DNA of 30,391 nucleotides, from positions 1 through 30,391 of the forward strand of contig JAGXHP010000137.1 in assembly GCA_024636135.1 (NCBI GenBank), written 5' to 3'. Origin of the DNA: Chloroflexota bacterium. Lineage in GTDB: Bacteria > Chloroflexota > Limnocylindria > QHBO01. Both the position numbers and the translations under genes were made by a program. The notes under the pieces were generated by a model. The model was given only the letters and a program-made list of their open reading frames with translations. It had not been told where the DNA came from and did not search any database. Positions within the stretch are counted from its first letter, which is position 1, and every line of letters starts with the position of its first letter. Shown one piece after another: positions 1 to 8,087 of the stretch.

Positions 1-23
1 ATCGTGGCCGCGGCGGTGCTCAT
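1..23 (-). CDS. 5' end of the next dcw gene, probably ftsW (partial, cut by window edge)
   Basis: An ATG at 23 reads out of the window as M-S-T-A-A-A-T. It overlaps the murD stop codon in the ATGA arrangement used by most other genes of this cluster. In dcw clusters the gene after murD is usually ftsW (septal peptidoglycan polymerase), but seven residues cannot confirm this, so the name is inferred from synteny only. Confidence 0.4.
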
Positions 24-1444
24 CGAGCGCTCTCCGCGGCTTCGCGCACGGCCCCGCGGAATGCCTCGCCACGCGCCGCGTAGTCGGTGAACATGTCGAA
101 GCTGGCCGCTGCCGGCGACAGCAGGACGACGTCACCGGGCAGCGCCCGTCGGACGGCGATCGCGACCGCTGCGTCCATGTCCGTCGCCCGCTCGACCGGC
201 ACCCGGTCGCCGATGAGCGCCGCCATCTCGTCCGCCGTCTCCCCCATCAGGATGGCCAGCCGTGCGTGCCGTGCGATCGCATCGGCGAGGCCGTCGAACG
301 CGAGCCCCTTGGCCTGGCCCCCGGCGATGAGCACGATCGGCGCCTCGAAGGCCTCGAGGGCGGCGATCGCCGCCACAGGGATCGTGGCCTGCGAGTCGTT
401 GACCCACCGAATGCCCCCGAACTCGCCGACGGGTTCGAGCCGGTGCGCCACGCCGCCGAAGCCGGCGACGGCCTCCGCGATGGCCGCCGGCGCAACGCCG
501 GCCAGCACGGCGCCCAGGCCTGCCCCCAGCACGTTGCTCAGCATGTGGCGGCCGGGGAGCGGCACGTCCCGGACGGGCATCAGCCGCTCCCCCGCCATGA
601 GAATCCAGCCGTCGTCGATCCACGCCTCATCGCGACCCAGGCCCGGCCGGTCATGCCCGTACCAGGCGATGGCGTCAGCCGGCAGCGTTGCGGCGATCTC
701 CCGGCAGCCCGCATCGTCCTGGTTGAGCACCACCCGTCCGCGCGGGACGCTGAGCCGGGCCAATCGCGCCTTGACCGCCCGGTAGGCCTCGACACTCCCG
801 TGGCGATCCAGGTGGTCGGCCCCGACGTTGGTGTAGACCGCCACGTCGGCCCCCCGGCTGATGGTCGGAAGCTGGAGCTCGCTGAGCTCGAGGACGACCC
901 AGGTGTCGAGCGACAGCTCGGCGGCTCGCTCGATGAGCGGCGTGCCGATGTTCCCTCCCAGCACATTCGGAGTCCCGGCGGCCTGGAGGATCGCGGCGAC
1001 GAGCGACGCCGTGGTCGTCTTGCCCTTCGTGCCGGTCACGCCGATGATGCGCGCGCGCGTCAGCCGCAGGAACAGCTCGACCTCGCTCACCAGCTCCACG
1101 CCCGCGTCCTGCGCCGAGCGCAGGGCGTCGCGCAGCCACGCCTCGGTGGTCGGGAAGTGTGGCGAGATCGAGGGACTGGTGACGATCAGCTCAGCATGCT
1201 CGAGCAGCGCGACGGCCTCGCGCCGCTCGACGCCCAGGGCCAGCCGCACGGGGTGTGCGCCGAGCTCGGCCACGGCATCGGCCAGTTCGGCCAGGCTGCG
1301 TCGGTCATAGGCAACGACGACGGCGCCCGCATCGGCCAGAAAGCGGCAGGCAGCGATCCCCGAGCGTGCCAGGCCGAGGACCACGATACGGGTTCCGTCG
1401 AGGTCGTCGATCGTCCGGATCGGCTGGCGAGCGGCCGTCATCAT
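20..1444 (-). CDS. murD: UDP-N-acetylmuramoylalanine--D-glutamate ligase (MurD), variant active site
   Basis: Cytoplasmic ATP-dependent Mur ligase that adds glutamate to UDP-MurNAc-L-Ala in peptidoglycan precursor synthesis; 474 aa, normal for MurD. An N-terminal Rossmann-like domain (VVLGLARSGIA near 21-31) is followed by the central ATPase domain with P-loop GTKGKT at 138-143 and the HLDRHGS segment near 211, then the C-terminal domain with HRLE at 335-338. The motif usually written NDSKATN reads NDSQATI at 349-355 and the following GG-D-KG loop reads GGQAKG, so a conserved lysine is replaced by glutamine. The start chosen is the ATG overlapping the mraY stop as ATGA; a second ATG follows immediately at 1441. 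The last codons overlap the next gene. Family assignment is secure; the amino-acid substrate form is less so. Confidence 0.9.
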   Translation of the reverse strand: MMTAARQPIRTIDDLDGTRIVVLGLARSGIAACRFLADAGAVVVAYDRRSLAELADAVAELGAHPVRLALGVERREAVALLEHAELIVTSPSISPHFPTTEAWLRDALRSAQDAGVELVSEVELFLRLTRARIIGVTGTKGKTTTASLVAAILQAAGTPNVLGGNIGTPLIERAAELSLDTWVVLELSELQLPTISRGADVAVYTNVGADHLDRHGSVEAYRAVKARLARLSVPRGRVVLNQDDAGCREIAATLPADAIAWYGHDRPGLGRDEAWIDDGWILMAGERLMPVRDVPLPGRHMLSNVLGAGLGAVLAGVAPAAIAEAVAGFGGVAHRLEPVGEFGGIRWVNDSQATIPVAAIAALEAFEAPIVLIAGGQAKGLAFDGLADAIARHARLAILMGETADEMAALIGDRVPVERATDMDAAVAIAVRRALPGDVVLLSPAAASFDMFTDYAARGEAFRGAVREAAESAR

Positions 1445-2442
1445 CGGCTCGCCTGGAAGCCGCTGACGCCGGCCAGGAAGATGAGCACGCCGAGCAGCCC
1501 CGCCAGGGCGGCAACGATCCAGAAGCGCAGCGTGATCTTCTCCTCCGCCCACCCGACGAGCTCGAAGTGGTGGTGAAGCGGCGTCATGCGGAAGATTCGC
1601 CGGCCCCGCAGCCGGTAGCTCAGCACCTGGACCACGACGCTCATGATCACCGCAAAGAACACGATCCCGATGACGGCGAGCAGGGGCAGCTGGCCATTCA
1701 CGGTGGCCACGACGGCGAGGGTGGCGCCCATGCTCAGCGCCCCGGAGTCACCCATGAAGATCTGGGCGGGGTGGACGTTGAACCACAGGAAGCCCATGAG
1801 CGCCCCGATGACCAGTGCGCAGAAGATCGCAAGGTTGGGTTGGGCGATCTTTACGTCCTCCACGGGGACGAGGCTGATGATCAGGTACGCAACAAAGCTG
1901 AAGATGAGAACCCCGCCCGCCAGGCCGTCCAGGCCGTCGGTCAGGTTCACCGCATTGCTGACGCCGACGATCACGAACGCCACGAAGATCAGGGTCAGCA
2001 GCGGGCCGATGACGAGCGGTTCGCCGACGAAGGGAATGTTCAGCGCCGTGATCTCGAAGTGGCGCTGGATGTAATAGCCGGCAAGGACGGCCACGACCGT
2101 CTGCCACACCAGCTTCCAGCGTCCCCGCATGCCGATTCCCGTGCGGACATTCACGAAATCGTCGATCGCTCCCAGGATCCCCACGCCCATCAGGGTCAGC
2201 ATCGGCGTGAGGGTGGCCGCGTCCTCAATCCGCAGGGCCATGGCCAGGAAGAGCACGACACCGACGATCAGCATGCCGCCCATGGTCGGCGTACCCGCCT
2301 TGCCGTAGTGAGCCTCCGGCCCGTCGGTGCGAATCTGCTTTCCGAAGCCGAGCCGCTGGAGCAGGCTGATATAGATCGGCGCCAGCAGGACCATGCCGAT
2401 GAAGGCCAGCAGCAGGGCCACCACGATCTGCACGATGGTCAT
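1441..2442 (-). CDS. mraY: Phospho-N-acetylmuramoyl-pentapeptide transferase (MraY)
   Basis: Integral membrane enzyme that transfers phospho-MurNAc-pentapeptide to undecaprenyl phosphate, making lipid I. The 333-aa product has about ten hydrophobic segments and the family hallmarks: HYGKAGTPTMGG near 45-56, the aspartate pair in GAIDDF at 91-96, NAVNLTDGLDG near 163-173, and PLHHHFEL near the C terminus. Length and motifs are typical. Its ATG overlaps the murF stop by ATGA and its own stop overlaps the murD start, so translation is probably coupled along murF-mraY-murD. Confidence 0.97.
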   Translation of the reverse strand: MTIVQIVVALLLAFIGMVLLAPIYISLLQRLGFGKQIRTDGPEAHYGKAGTPTMGGMLIVGVVLFLAMALRIEDAATLTPMLTLMGVGILGAIDDFVNVRTGIGMRGRWKLVWQTVVAVLAGYYIQRHFEITALNIPFVGEPLVIGPLLTLIFVAFVIVGVSNAVNLTDGLDGLAGGVLIFSFVAYLIISLVPVEDVKIAQPNLAIFCALVIGALMGFLWFNVHPAQIFMGDSGALSMGATLAVVATVNGQLPLLAVIGIVFFAVIMSVVVQVLSYRLRGRRIFRMTPLHHHFELVGWAEEKITLRFWIVAALAGLLGVLIFLAGVSGFQASR

Positions 2443-3881
2443 GACTCCCCACCGTCGCAGACGAGTTCGACCGTCCGCTCCAGCCCGATGCCGCGCGACG
2501 CCTTGACGAGCACAAGGTCGCCGTCGGTGGGGGCCACCTCACGCTCGAGGAGCTCGGCGGCCGCCTCGGCGTCGTCGGCCTCGATGACACGGGCGGCGCC
2601 CGCCGCGCGGGCGGCATCGGCGATCCAGCGTCCCCGCACCCCGACCGCCAGGACCGCATCCGCGGCGGCAGCCGCGCGCGTGCCGATCTCGCGGTGCAGG
2701 CGCTCCTCGTCCGGACCGAGTTCGAGCATGTCGCCCAGGACGGCGATGCGGCGCCCGCCGTCACGCACGGGCGTCTCGACCAGGAAGTCGAGCGCGCCGG
2801 CCATGCTGATCGGCGAGGCGTTGTACGTGTCGTCGACGACCCGCGCACCACCCGCGGCAAGGACGATGCTCATCCGATGCGGCGCGTGACTGCCGGTGGC
2901 CAGGGCCTCGGCGACGCGGTCCATCGCGACGCCGAATCGCTCTGCCACGGCGGCCGCGGCGAGGGCGTGCGGCACGAGGTGGCGGCCGGGAGTGGCGCTG
3001 ACGACCCGTCGGGTACCCCAGGGCGCGTGCATCGTGAATTCGGTGCCGTCGAGTCCGCGCGAGGCGATGTCCGCGGCCCGCACATCGGCCCCGGCACCGA
3101 GCCCGAAGGTGCGGACCGGCGCCGAGGTGAGATCGCGCATGGCGGCGACGCGCGGGTCATCGGCGTTGAGCACGGCCAGGCCGTCGTCGGGAAGCGCTCG
3201 CGGCAACTCGGACTTCGCCTCCGCGATGCGCTCGATGCTGCCGGCGCGCTGGAGGTGGGTCGGATGAACGGACAGCACGACGCCCACCTCGGGACGTGCG
3301 ATGTCGGCAAGTCGAGCGATCTCGCCGACCGTGTACATGCTCATCTCCAGGACAGCCACCTCGTGCGCCGGCTCGAGCTTGAGCAGGGTCATCGGGAGCC
3401 CGGTCTCGGAGTTGAGGTTGCCCTCGCTGCGCAGGGTGGTCAGGCTGCCGGAAAGGACGTCGGCGGTGATCTCCTTGGCGATCGTCTTGCCGGTCGAGCC
3501 GGTGATGCCCACGACGCGCACGTCCTGCGTCGCGCGGTACCAGGCGGCAAGGTCGCCGAGCGCCGTCACCGGATCGGCGACGACCACCACTGCCCGATCG
3601 AGGTCATCGGGCAGCTCGATCTCACGCTCGACGAGCGCCGCGGCGGCGCCGGACCGCAACGCGTCCTCGACAAAGCGAACCCCGTCGACACGCTCGCCGC
3701 GCAGCGCGACGTAGCAGCTCTGCGGGGTCACCTGGCGTGAGTCGACGCAGGCGCCGCGGAAGGTGGAGACCGAGGTCGGTCGGAGGAGTCGGCCACCGGT
3801 GGCGGCCAGCAGGTCATCGAGGCGGATCGTGGGAGGCACGCGGACCATGCTGCGGACTACGGGCGAGTCTAGCAGTCTCAT
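2439..3881 (-). CDS. murF: UDP-N-acetylmuramoyl-tripeptide--D-alanyl-D-alanine ligase (MurF)
   Basis: Cytoplasmic Mur ligase that adds D-Ala-D-Ala to the UDP-MurNAc-tripeptide. The 480-aa product has the P-loop GSTGKT at 128-133, NLNSETGLPMTLL at 155-167 (MurF-type rather than MurE-type), EMSMYTVGEIA at 179-189, EAKSE with the likely carbamylated lysine at 223, and DDTYNASP at 350-357, the MurF signature. I use the ATG at 3881 because it overlaps the ftsI stop as ATGA; an alternative ATG lies at 3848, just ahead of the folded N terminus. The preceding gene is ftsI, so murE, normally between ftsI and murF, is missing here. Confidence 0.95.
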   Translation of the reverse strand: MRLLDSPVVRSMVRVPPTIRLDDLLAATGGRLLRPTSVSTFRGACVDSRQVTPQSCYVALRGERVDGVRFVEDALRSGAAAALVEREIELPDDLDRAVVVVADPVTALGDLAAWYRATQDVRVVGITGSTGKTIAKEITADVLSGSLTTLRSEGNLNSETGLPMTLLKLEPAHEVAVLEMSMYTVGEIARLADIARPEVGVVLSVHPTHLQRAGSIERIAEAKSELPRALPDDGLAVLNADDPRVAAMRDLTSAPVRTFGLGAGADVRAADIASRGLDGTEFTMHAPWGTRRVVSATPGRHLVPHALAAAAVAERFGVAMDRVAEALATGSHAPHRMSIVLAAGGARVVDDTYNASPISMAGALDFLVETPVRDGGRRIAVLGDMLELGPDEERLHREIGTRAAAAADAVLAVGVRGRWIADAARAAGAARVIEADDAEAAAELLEREVAPTDGDLVLVKASRGIGLERTVELVCDGGES

Positions 3882-5668
3882 GGCTGCGCGACGGGCTCGA
3901 GGGGGCGGTCCGGAGCGATGGCCAGGTAGTCGAGGACCTGCGGCATGACGCTCGAGTAGACCCACTCCGGCCGCTCGGGCATGTGACGACCGCCCGCTCC
4001 AGCGGGCCGATGGATGAGGATCAGGGTCACGAGCTTGCGGTCGCCGGCAGGCAGAATGCCCACGAAGCTCGAATCCACCCAGCCGTCGATGTACTGCCAG
4101 CGCTCAACGACCTCGCCATCGTCGTTCTTCACGCTGACCGGTCCGGCGATCTGCGCGGTGCCGGTCTTGCCGGCAACCGTGTAGCCGGGGATCGACGCCC
4201 GGTTCGCGATCCCCTCGTCGATCGCGTCGGTCAGCAGGCCGATCATGGTCGACGCGGTCTCGGGGCGCATGATCCGCTCACGAGGCGGCGCGCTGGTGGG
4301 ATGGTAGGTCCCGTCGGGATCGGTCCAGCCCTCGACGATGTGCGGCGTGACCAGCTCCCCGCCATTCGCGAATGCGGCATACCCGGCCGCCAGCTGCACC
4401 GCCGTCAGGCTCAGGCCCTGGCCGAACGAGTTCTGCGCCGCGGTCAGATCGCCCGATGCGTTCGGACCCGCAGGGTCCCAGATCACGCCGGTGGCCTCGC
4501 CGCTCAGCTCGATGCCGGTCGGGCTCCCGAACCCGTAGCGGCGGAACGCATCGAACAGCTCCGACGCACCGAGGCTGAGGCCGATCTTCGCGGCGCCGAC
4601 GTTGTTCGAGAGCTGAAGGACATCACCCGCCGTGATGGAACCATGGCCATAGGGGAAGTCGAGTCGGTCCGCGTTCTGGACGCGGACCTTGCCGATCATC
4701 AGGTTGTTGTCGTCCTCCACCGTGGTCGAGGTCGTGATCGCGCCGGCGTCGAGCGCTGCCGCGATGGTGAACGCCTTCATCACCGATCCGGGCTCGTACT
4801 GGCGCGAGACGGCGGGATTCGCGAACAGCTCACCTTCGGTGGTGGCGAACTGGTTGGCGTCATACGACGGGTAGCTCGCCATGGCCAGGATCGCGCCGGT
4901 CTCGGCGTCCATGATCAGCCCGGTGGCGCCGGCGGCGCGATTCGTCTGGTACGTCGACCAGATCGACTCCTCGAGCAGGTGCTGCACCCCGGCGTCGATG
5001 GTCAGCCGCAGATCACGGCCGTCGATCGGCTCACGCAGCAGGCTGACCGAGTCCGCGATGCGCCGGCCGATGACGTCCTCCTGCGCGTTCACCAGCCCGG
5101 CGACGCCGGCGAGCAATGCATCCTCGGCCTGCTCGACGCCGTACGCCGCGGCCCCGTTGTTGTCGACGAACCCAAGGACCTGGGCGGCAAGGGTCGTGCC
5201 GGGACCGGCTCCCTTCACCGGGTAGACGCGCTTTGTCTCCGGCAGCAGGCCCACGCCGCGCAGGTCGAGTGATCGGATCCGCTCCGCGACCTCCGCAGGA
5301 ACCCGGCGCTTGACGAACACCCAGCTGCCGTCGGTATCGATGCGCTCCCGCACCTCCGCCGCGGTCATCCCGAGAACCGATGCCAGGAGCGCTGACGTCA
5401 GGCCCATGTCCTCGATGCTGGGCGGCGTCACGAACACCGACTGGACCTCCACCGAGGTCGCGAGCAGCTCACCGTTGCGGTCGGTGATCTCGCCTCGCTC
5501 GGCCGGCAGGTCCTGCTCCTGAGCGAGCTGGTGGAGCGCCATCGTGGCGAGGCGCTCCTGCTGGAGGACCTGCCACCACACCAACCGGACTCCGACCAGC
5601 GTCGCCAACAGCGAGACGACGATGAGAAGGACCAAGGCGCGGGCACGACTGTCGGTCCTGGCGAGCAT
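3878..5668 (-). CDS. ftsI: Septal peptidoglycan transpeptidase FtsI (class B penicillin-binding protein 3)
   Basis: Membrane-anchored class B PBP that cross-links septal peptidoglycan with FtsW. From the ATG at 5668 it has 596 aa: a short cytoplasmic tail, one transmembrane segment (about residues 11-32), a dimerisation domain and a transpeptidase domain. The penicillin-binding motifs are SVMK (nucleophile Ser295), SNN at 354-356 and KTGT at 501-504. No PASTA domain is visible. The start was chosen because GGAGA sits about six bases upstream; a TTG at 5716 that overlaps the ftsL-like stop would add 16 basic residues and is the alternative. The stop overlaps the murF start (ATGA). Confidence 0.95.
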   Translation of the reverse strand: MLARTDSRARALVLLIVVSLLATLVGVRLVWWQVLQQERLATMALHQLAQEQDLPAERGEITDRNGELLATSVEVQSVFVTPPSIEDMGLTSALLASVLGMTAAEVRERIDTDGSWVFVKRRVPAEVAERIRSLDLRGVGLLPETKRVYPVKGAGPGTTLAAQVLGFVDNNGAAAYGVEQAEDALLAGVAGLVNAQEDVIGRRIADSVSLLREPIDGRDLRLTIDAGVQHLLEESIWSTYQTNRAAGATGLIMDAETGAILAMASYPSYDANQFATTEGELFANPAVSRQYEPGSVMKAFTIAAALDAGAITTSTTVEDDNNLMIGKVRVQNADRLDFPYGHGSITAGDVLQLSNNVGAAKIGLSLGASELFDAFRRYGFGSPTGIELSGEATGVIWDPAGPNASGDLTAAQNSFGQGLSLTAVQLAAGYAAFANGGELVTPHIVEGWTDPDGTYHPTSAPPRERIMRPETASTMIGLLTDAIDEGIANRASIPGYTVAGKTGTAQIAGPVSVKNDDGEVVERWQYIDGWVDSSFVGILPAGDRKLVTLILIHRPAGAGGRHMPERPEWVYSSVMPQVLDYLAIAPDRPLEPVAQP

Positions 5669-5712
5669 GTTGGTCTCCGTACGACGGCCGACGCGTCGGC
5701 CGCGAAACTCGG

Positions 5713-6129
5713 TCAATCGGCGGGCTGGCTGACGGGCGACGCGAAGGTCACGGCGGCGTCCTCGAGGGGGACCAACCGCAGCTCATTGCGTGCGCGCTGG
5801 GTGATCTCGGCCGGAGAGCGAGCCTCGCCGATGGCCCAGATCAGCTGCTGCTGCTCGGCATGGCTCTGGGCCAGGGTGCTCTCCAGGGCGTCGATCTCGT
5901 AGCCGGTCGCCGCCACGCGCGTCGACTGGCTCAGGTAGAACAGGGCGAGCCCCGCCGCCACCACGATGGCGACAAGCAGCGGCCGAACATCGATCGGGCG
6001 CGCGACGCGGCGTCCGCTCGTGAACCGGCGACCCCGACGAGCGCTCTGCGGTCGCGTCCGGGGGCGCGGACGCGCGCGACGTCCTGGGAACCAGGGACTC
6101 GTCGCGGGCCGTGCACCGATGACCGCCAT
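5713..6129 (-). CDS. FtsL-like cell-division protein
   Basis: This 138-aa protein has a long Arg/Pro-rich cytoplasmic N terminus (1-47), one transmembrane helix (about 50-66, LLVAIVVAAGLALFYL) and a C-terminal extracytoplasmic segment predicted to be coiled coil (about 70-115), ending in a short tail. That architecture and the position between rsmH and ftsI match FtsL/DivIC-type divisome proteins, whose sequences diverge widely, so the assignment rests on topology and synteny. A GAGGAG element lies about ten bases upstream of the ATG. The stop overlaps the alternative TTG start of ftsI. Confidence 0.75.
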   Translation of the reverse strand: MAVIGARPATSPWFPGRRARPRPRTRPQSARRGRRFTSGRRVARPIDVRPLLVAIVVAAGLALFYLSQSTRVAATGYEIDALESTLAQSHAEQQQLIWAIGEARSPAEITQRARNELRLVPLEDAAVTFASPVSQPAD

Positions 6130-6153
6130 CTGCTCGTTGCTCCTCGGGTCGTG

Positions 6154-6366
6154 CTAGGCCGCGGACGCGCGGTTGCGAAGCGCGAGGCCGAAGCTGGTGG
6201 GCGCCTCGAAGTCGAGGCCCTCCTCGATCTCGAATGCGGCGACCTCGTCACTCAGCCAGTGCTGATCCTCGCGAATCGCATTCGCGCGCCGCTCCTTGAG
6301 GTCGCGCTGGCGCGCGGAGTACATCCGTCGGCGGCTGGCCTGGTGGCGCGAACGTCCCTTGCTCAT
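6154..6366 (-). CDS. Small basic protein of the dcw cluster, unknown function
   Basis: A 70-aa protein opening MSKGRSRHQASRRRMYSARQ. The first half is strongly basic and helix-prone; the second half is acidic (residues about 43-56) and ends with a short neutral tail. No transmembrane segment or known domain is visible. The start is set by a near-perfect AAGGAGG eight bases ahead of the ATG, stronger than any other ribosome-binding site in this operon. It lies 22 nt after rsmH and 24 nt before the ftsL-like gene on the same strand, so it should be co-transcribed with the division genes. I do not recognise the family; a nucleic-acid-binding or divisome accessory role would be a guess. Confidence 0.75.
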   Translation of the reverse strand: MSKGRSRHQASRRRMYSARQRDLKERRANAIREDQHWLSDEVAAFEIEEGLDFEAPTSFGLALRNRASAA

Positions 6367-6388
6367 CGATTGACCCTCCTTGCTGAGC

Positions 6389-7336
6389 TCATGCGAGCTT
6401 CTCGGCGACGCGCAGCTTCGCGCTGCGCGCGCGGCGGTTCCGCCGGACCTCATCCGGGCCCGAGGTGATGACGCCCTTGGTGATCGCGCGCACCTGCGCC
6501 CGATGTCCGCATGTGCACATCGGTGGCAGGGGCTCCTCGATGCAGTCGCGGCTCTCGCGCGCGACGAACCGCTTGACGATGCGGTCCTCGAGGCTGTGGT
6601 AACTGATGACGGCGATGCGGCCCCCCGGCCGCAGCGCGGCCAGGGCGCCCGCCAGGGCGGCGGACAGCACCTCGACCTCGCGATTCACGGCGATCCGAAG
6701 CGCCTGGAAGGTCCTGGTGGCCGGATGGATGCGCCCCGCATCGGCTCCGCCGGGGCGGCTCGGAGCGGCGGCGGCAACGACGGCTGCCAGGTCGGCGGCG
6801 GTCACGATCCGGTCCTCCGCACGCGCCGCCATGATCGCCTTCGCGATGCGGCCTGCACGGCGCTCTTCACCAAACGTCGCGAGGATTCCGGCGAGCTCTC
6901 GCTCCGTGGAGCGGTCGATGAGCTCAAGGGCCGATAGACCACGCGTTTCATCGAATCTCATGTCCGGCGGCGCATCGGCCGCAAAGCTGAATCCCCGGTC
7001 GGGGTCGGCGAGCTGATAGCTGCTGAGACCGAGGTCGAAGAGGACGGCGTCGAGCGGGATGGCGCCGGCGTCGGTCGCCACGTCGAAGATCGCCTCGAAG
7101 TTCGCATGGCGAAGCGTGACGCGTTCGCCGAAGCGCGCCAGGATGCGTTTCGCCTCCGAGATGGCCGCCCGATCGGCATCGAGGCCGAGCAGGCGGCCAT
7201 CCGGAGACGTGGCCTCCAGAAGCCGCTCGGCGTGCCCACCGCCGCCGACGGTGCAATCAGCCACGGAGCTGCCGGCACCGACGGCCAGCGAGGTGAGAAC
7301 CTCGTCGACCAGCACCGGCAGGTGCCCTTCTCCCAT
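6389..7336 (-). CDS. rsmH: 16S rRNA (cytosine(1402)-N(4))-methyltransferase RsmH
   Basis: SAM-dependent methyltransferase that modifies C1402 of 16S rRNA in the decoding site. The 315-aa product shows HLPVLVDEVL near the N terminus, the SAM-binding DCTVGGGGHAE segment, LGLDADRAAI, the DAVLFDLGLSSYQL motif, HPATRTFQALRIAVN, and the YHSLEDRIVKRF motif, with a Cys/His-containing C-terminal stretch. All are standard for RsmH/MraW. The ATG at 7336 has GAGG nine to eleven bases upstream; a GTG four codons earlier lacks one. It follows mraZ by 70 nt, the usual order at the head of dcw clusters. Confidence 0.97.
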   Translation of the reverse strand: MGEGHLPVLVDEVLTSLAVGAGSSVADCTVGGGGHAERLLEATSPDGRLLGLDADRAAISEAKRILARFGERVTLRHANFEAIFDVATDAGAIPLDAVLFDLGLSSYQLADPDRGFSFAADAPPDMRFDETRGLSALELIDRSTERELAGILATFGEERRAGRIAKAIMAARAEDRIVTAADLAAVVAAAAPSRPGGADAGRIHPATRTFQALRIAVNREVEVLSAALAGALAALRPGGRIAVISYHSLEDRIVKRFVARESRDCIEEPLPPMCTCGHRAQVRAITKGVITSGPDEVRRNRRARSAKLRVAEKLA

Positions 7337-7406
7337 GTGGCGTTGCACCTCACTTGTCGGACGGCGGGCCGAGCGGCCCGGAGACGCATGAATGACCGGG
7401 GCACCG

Positions 7407-7856
7407 TCAGATGCCCAGGTCGGCGAGATGTTCGGCGAGCGCCTCCGGCTCGTCCTCGATCTGAGACCGATACGGCTGCCACCGCGTCGGGGCCCAGACC
7501 TCGAGCCGGTTCAACGCGCCGACTACCACCACCTCGCTGCTGGTCAGGCCGGCGTACTCGCGCAGATAGCTCGGGACGAGGACGCGTCCCTGCCGGTCGA
7601 GCTCCACCTCGACCGCGCCCGAGCTCATGAATCGGCCGAACTGTCGCGCGGCCGCGTTCGTCGTCGGCAGGCTCTGGATCTTCGCCGCGAGCTCTTCCCA
7701 CGTGTCCGCGGGAAAGATCGCCAGACAGCCATCCAGCCAGCGAGCGAGCGTCGCGCCCTGGGCCAGCCGCGACCGGAAGCGAACCGGGACCGCAACGCGT
7801 CCCCGGTCGTCCAGCGCGTGCCGGAACTCCCCGGTCAGGAATGACACTCGCTCCAT
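7407..7856 (-). CDS. mraZ: Transcriptional regulator MraZ
   Basis: Ring-forming DNA-binding protein with two SpoVT/AbrB-like repeats that controls the dcw operon. The 149-aa product carries both repeats: LTGEFRHALDDRGRVAVPVRFR (about 7-28, split here by its turn at DDRGR) and VEVELDRQGRVLVPSYLREY (about 82-101), the D-x-x-GR-V-x-(I/V)P hallmark appearing twice. It is the first gene of the cluster. The TGG-G repeats between its promoter and its start codon match known MraZ operators, indicating autoregulation. Confidence 0.96.
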   Translation of the reverse strand: MERVSFLTGEFRHALDDRGRVAVPVRFRSRLAQGATLARWLDGCLAIFPADTWEELAAKIQSLPTTNAAARQFGRFMSSGAVEVELDRQGRVLVPSYLREYAGLTSSEVVVVGALNRLEVWAPTRWQPYRSQIEDEPEALAEHLADLGI

Positions 7857-7869
7857 CGGGCCTGTCGTT

Positions 7870-7894
7870 CACCACTACTCCCCATATGGCCCCA
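7870..7894 (-). promoter_or_regulatory. MraZ operator: three direct repeats
   Basis: On the minus strand, TGGGG (7894-7890), TGGGG (7884-7880) and TGGTG (7874-7870) recur with an exact 10-bp period, i.e. five-base boxes separated by five-base spacers. This is the pattern described for MraZ binding (TGGGN boxes). They lie between the -10 element and the mraZ start codon, where bound MraZ would block transcription. The third box has one mismatch. Confidence 0.85.
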
Positions 7895-7913
7895 TTTGGA
7901 ACCACAGGGCGCC

Positions 7914-7941
7914 ACTATACAGGGCAAACACCACCCGTCAA
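7914..7941 (-). promoter_or_regulatory. Sigma-70 promoter of the dcw operon (PmraZ)
   Basis: On the minus strand TTGACG (7941-7936) is followed after 16 bases by TATAGT (7919-7914), close to consensus -35 and -10 elements. The predicted start of transcription is near 7907, about 50 nt ahead of the mraZ ATG and just upstream of the MraZ boxes. Confidence 0.85.
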
Positions 7942-8023
7942 GGGTTTTTCACGCATGGGCGCAGCCGGATGGGATTACCTCCGGGCCATCGGGGTGAATC
8001 CGTCGGTACCGGGCGGGAACGAT

Positions 8024-8050
8024 GAACACCGGCACAGCGGGCCGGTGTTC
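8024..8050. terminator. Perfect hairpin between mraZ promoter and the four-Cys gene, possible terminator
   Basis: The arms GAACACCGGC (8024-8033) and GCCGGTGTTC (8041-8050) form a perfect 10-bp stem with a 7-nt loop. It begins 37 nt after the stop of the minus-strand gene ending at 8088. There is no T-tract on either side, so termination would have to be of the GC-rich, U-less type; another role is possible. Confidence 0.45.
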
Positions 8051-8087
8051 GAAGGCGATCGGTGGCGCGGTCGTGCCGCGCCGGTCG

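Noticed and set aside
1255..2889. Long open frames on the plus strand opposite the mur genes (also 3737-5272, 11758-13773, 14709-15704, 19475-21154 and 22046-23401)
   Set aside because: They lie antisense to genes with clear family motifs, have Arg/Asp/His-rich low-complexity translations without domains, and are expected in GC-rich DNA.
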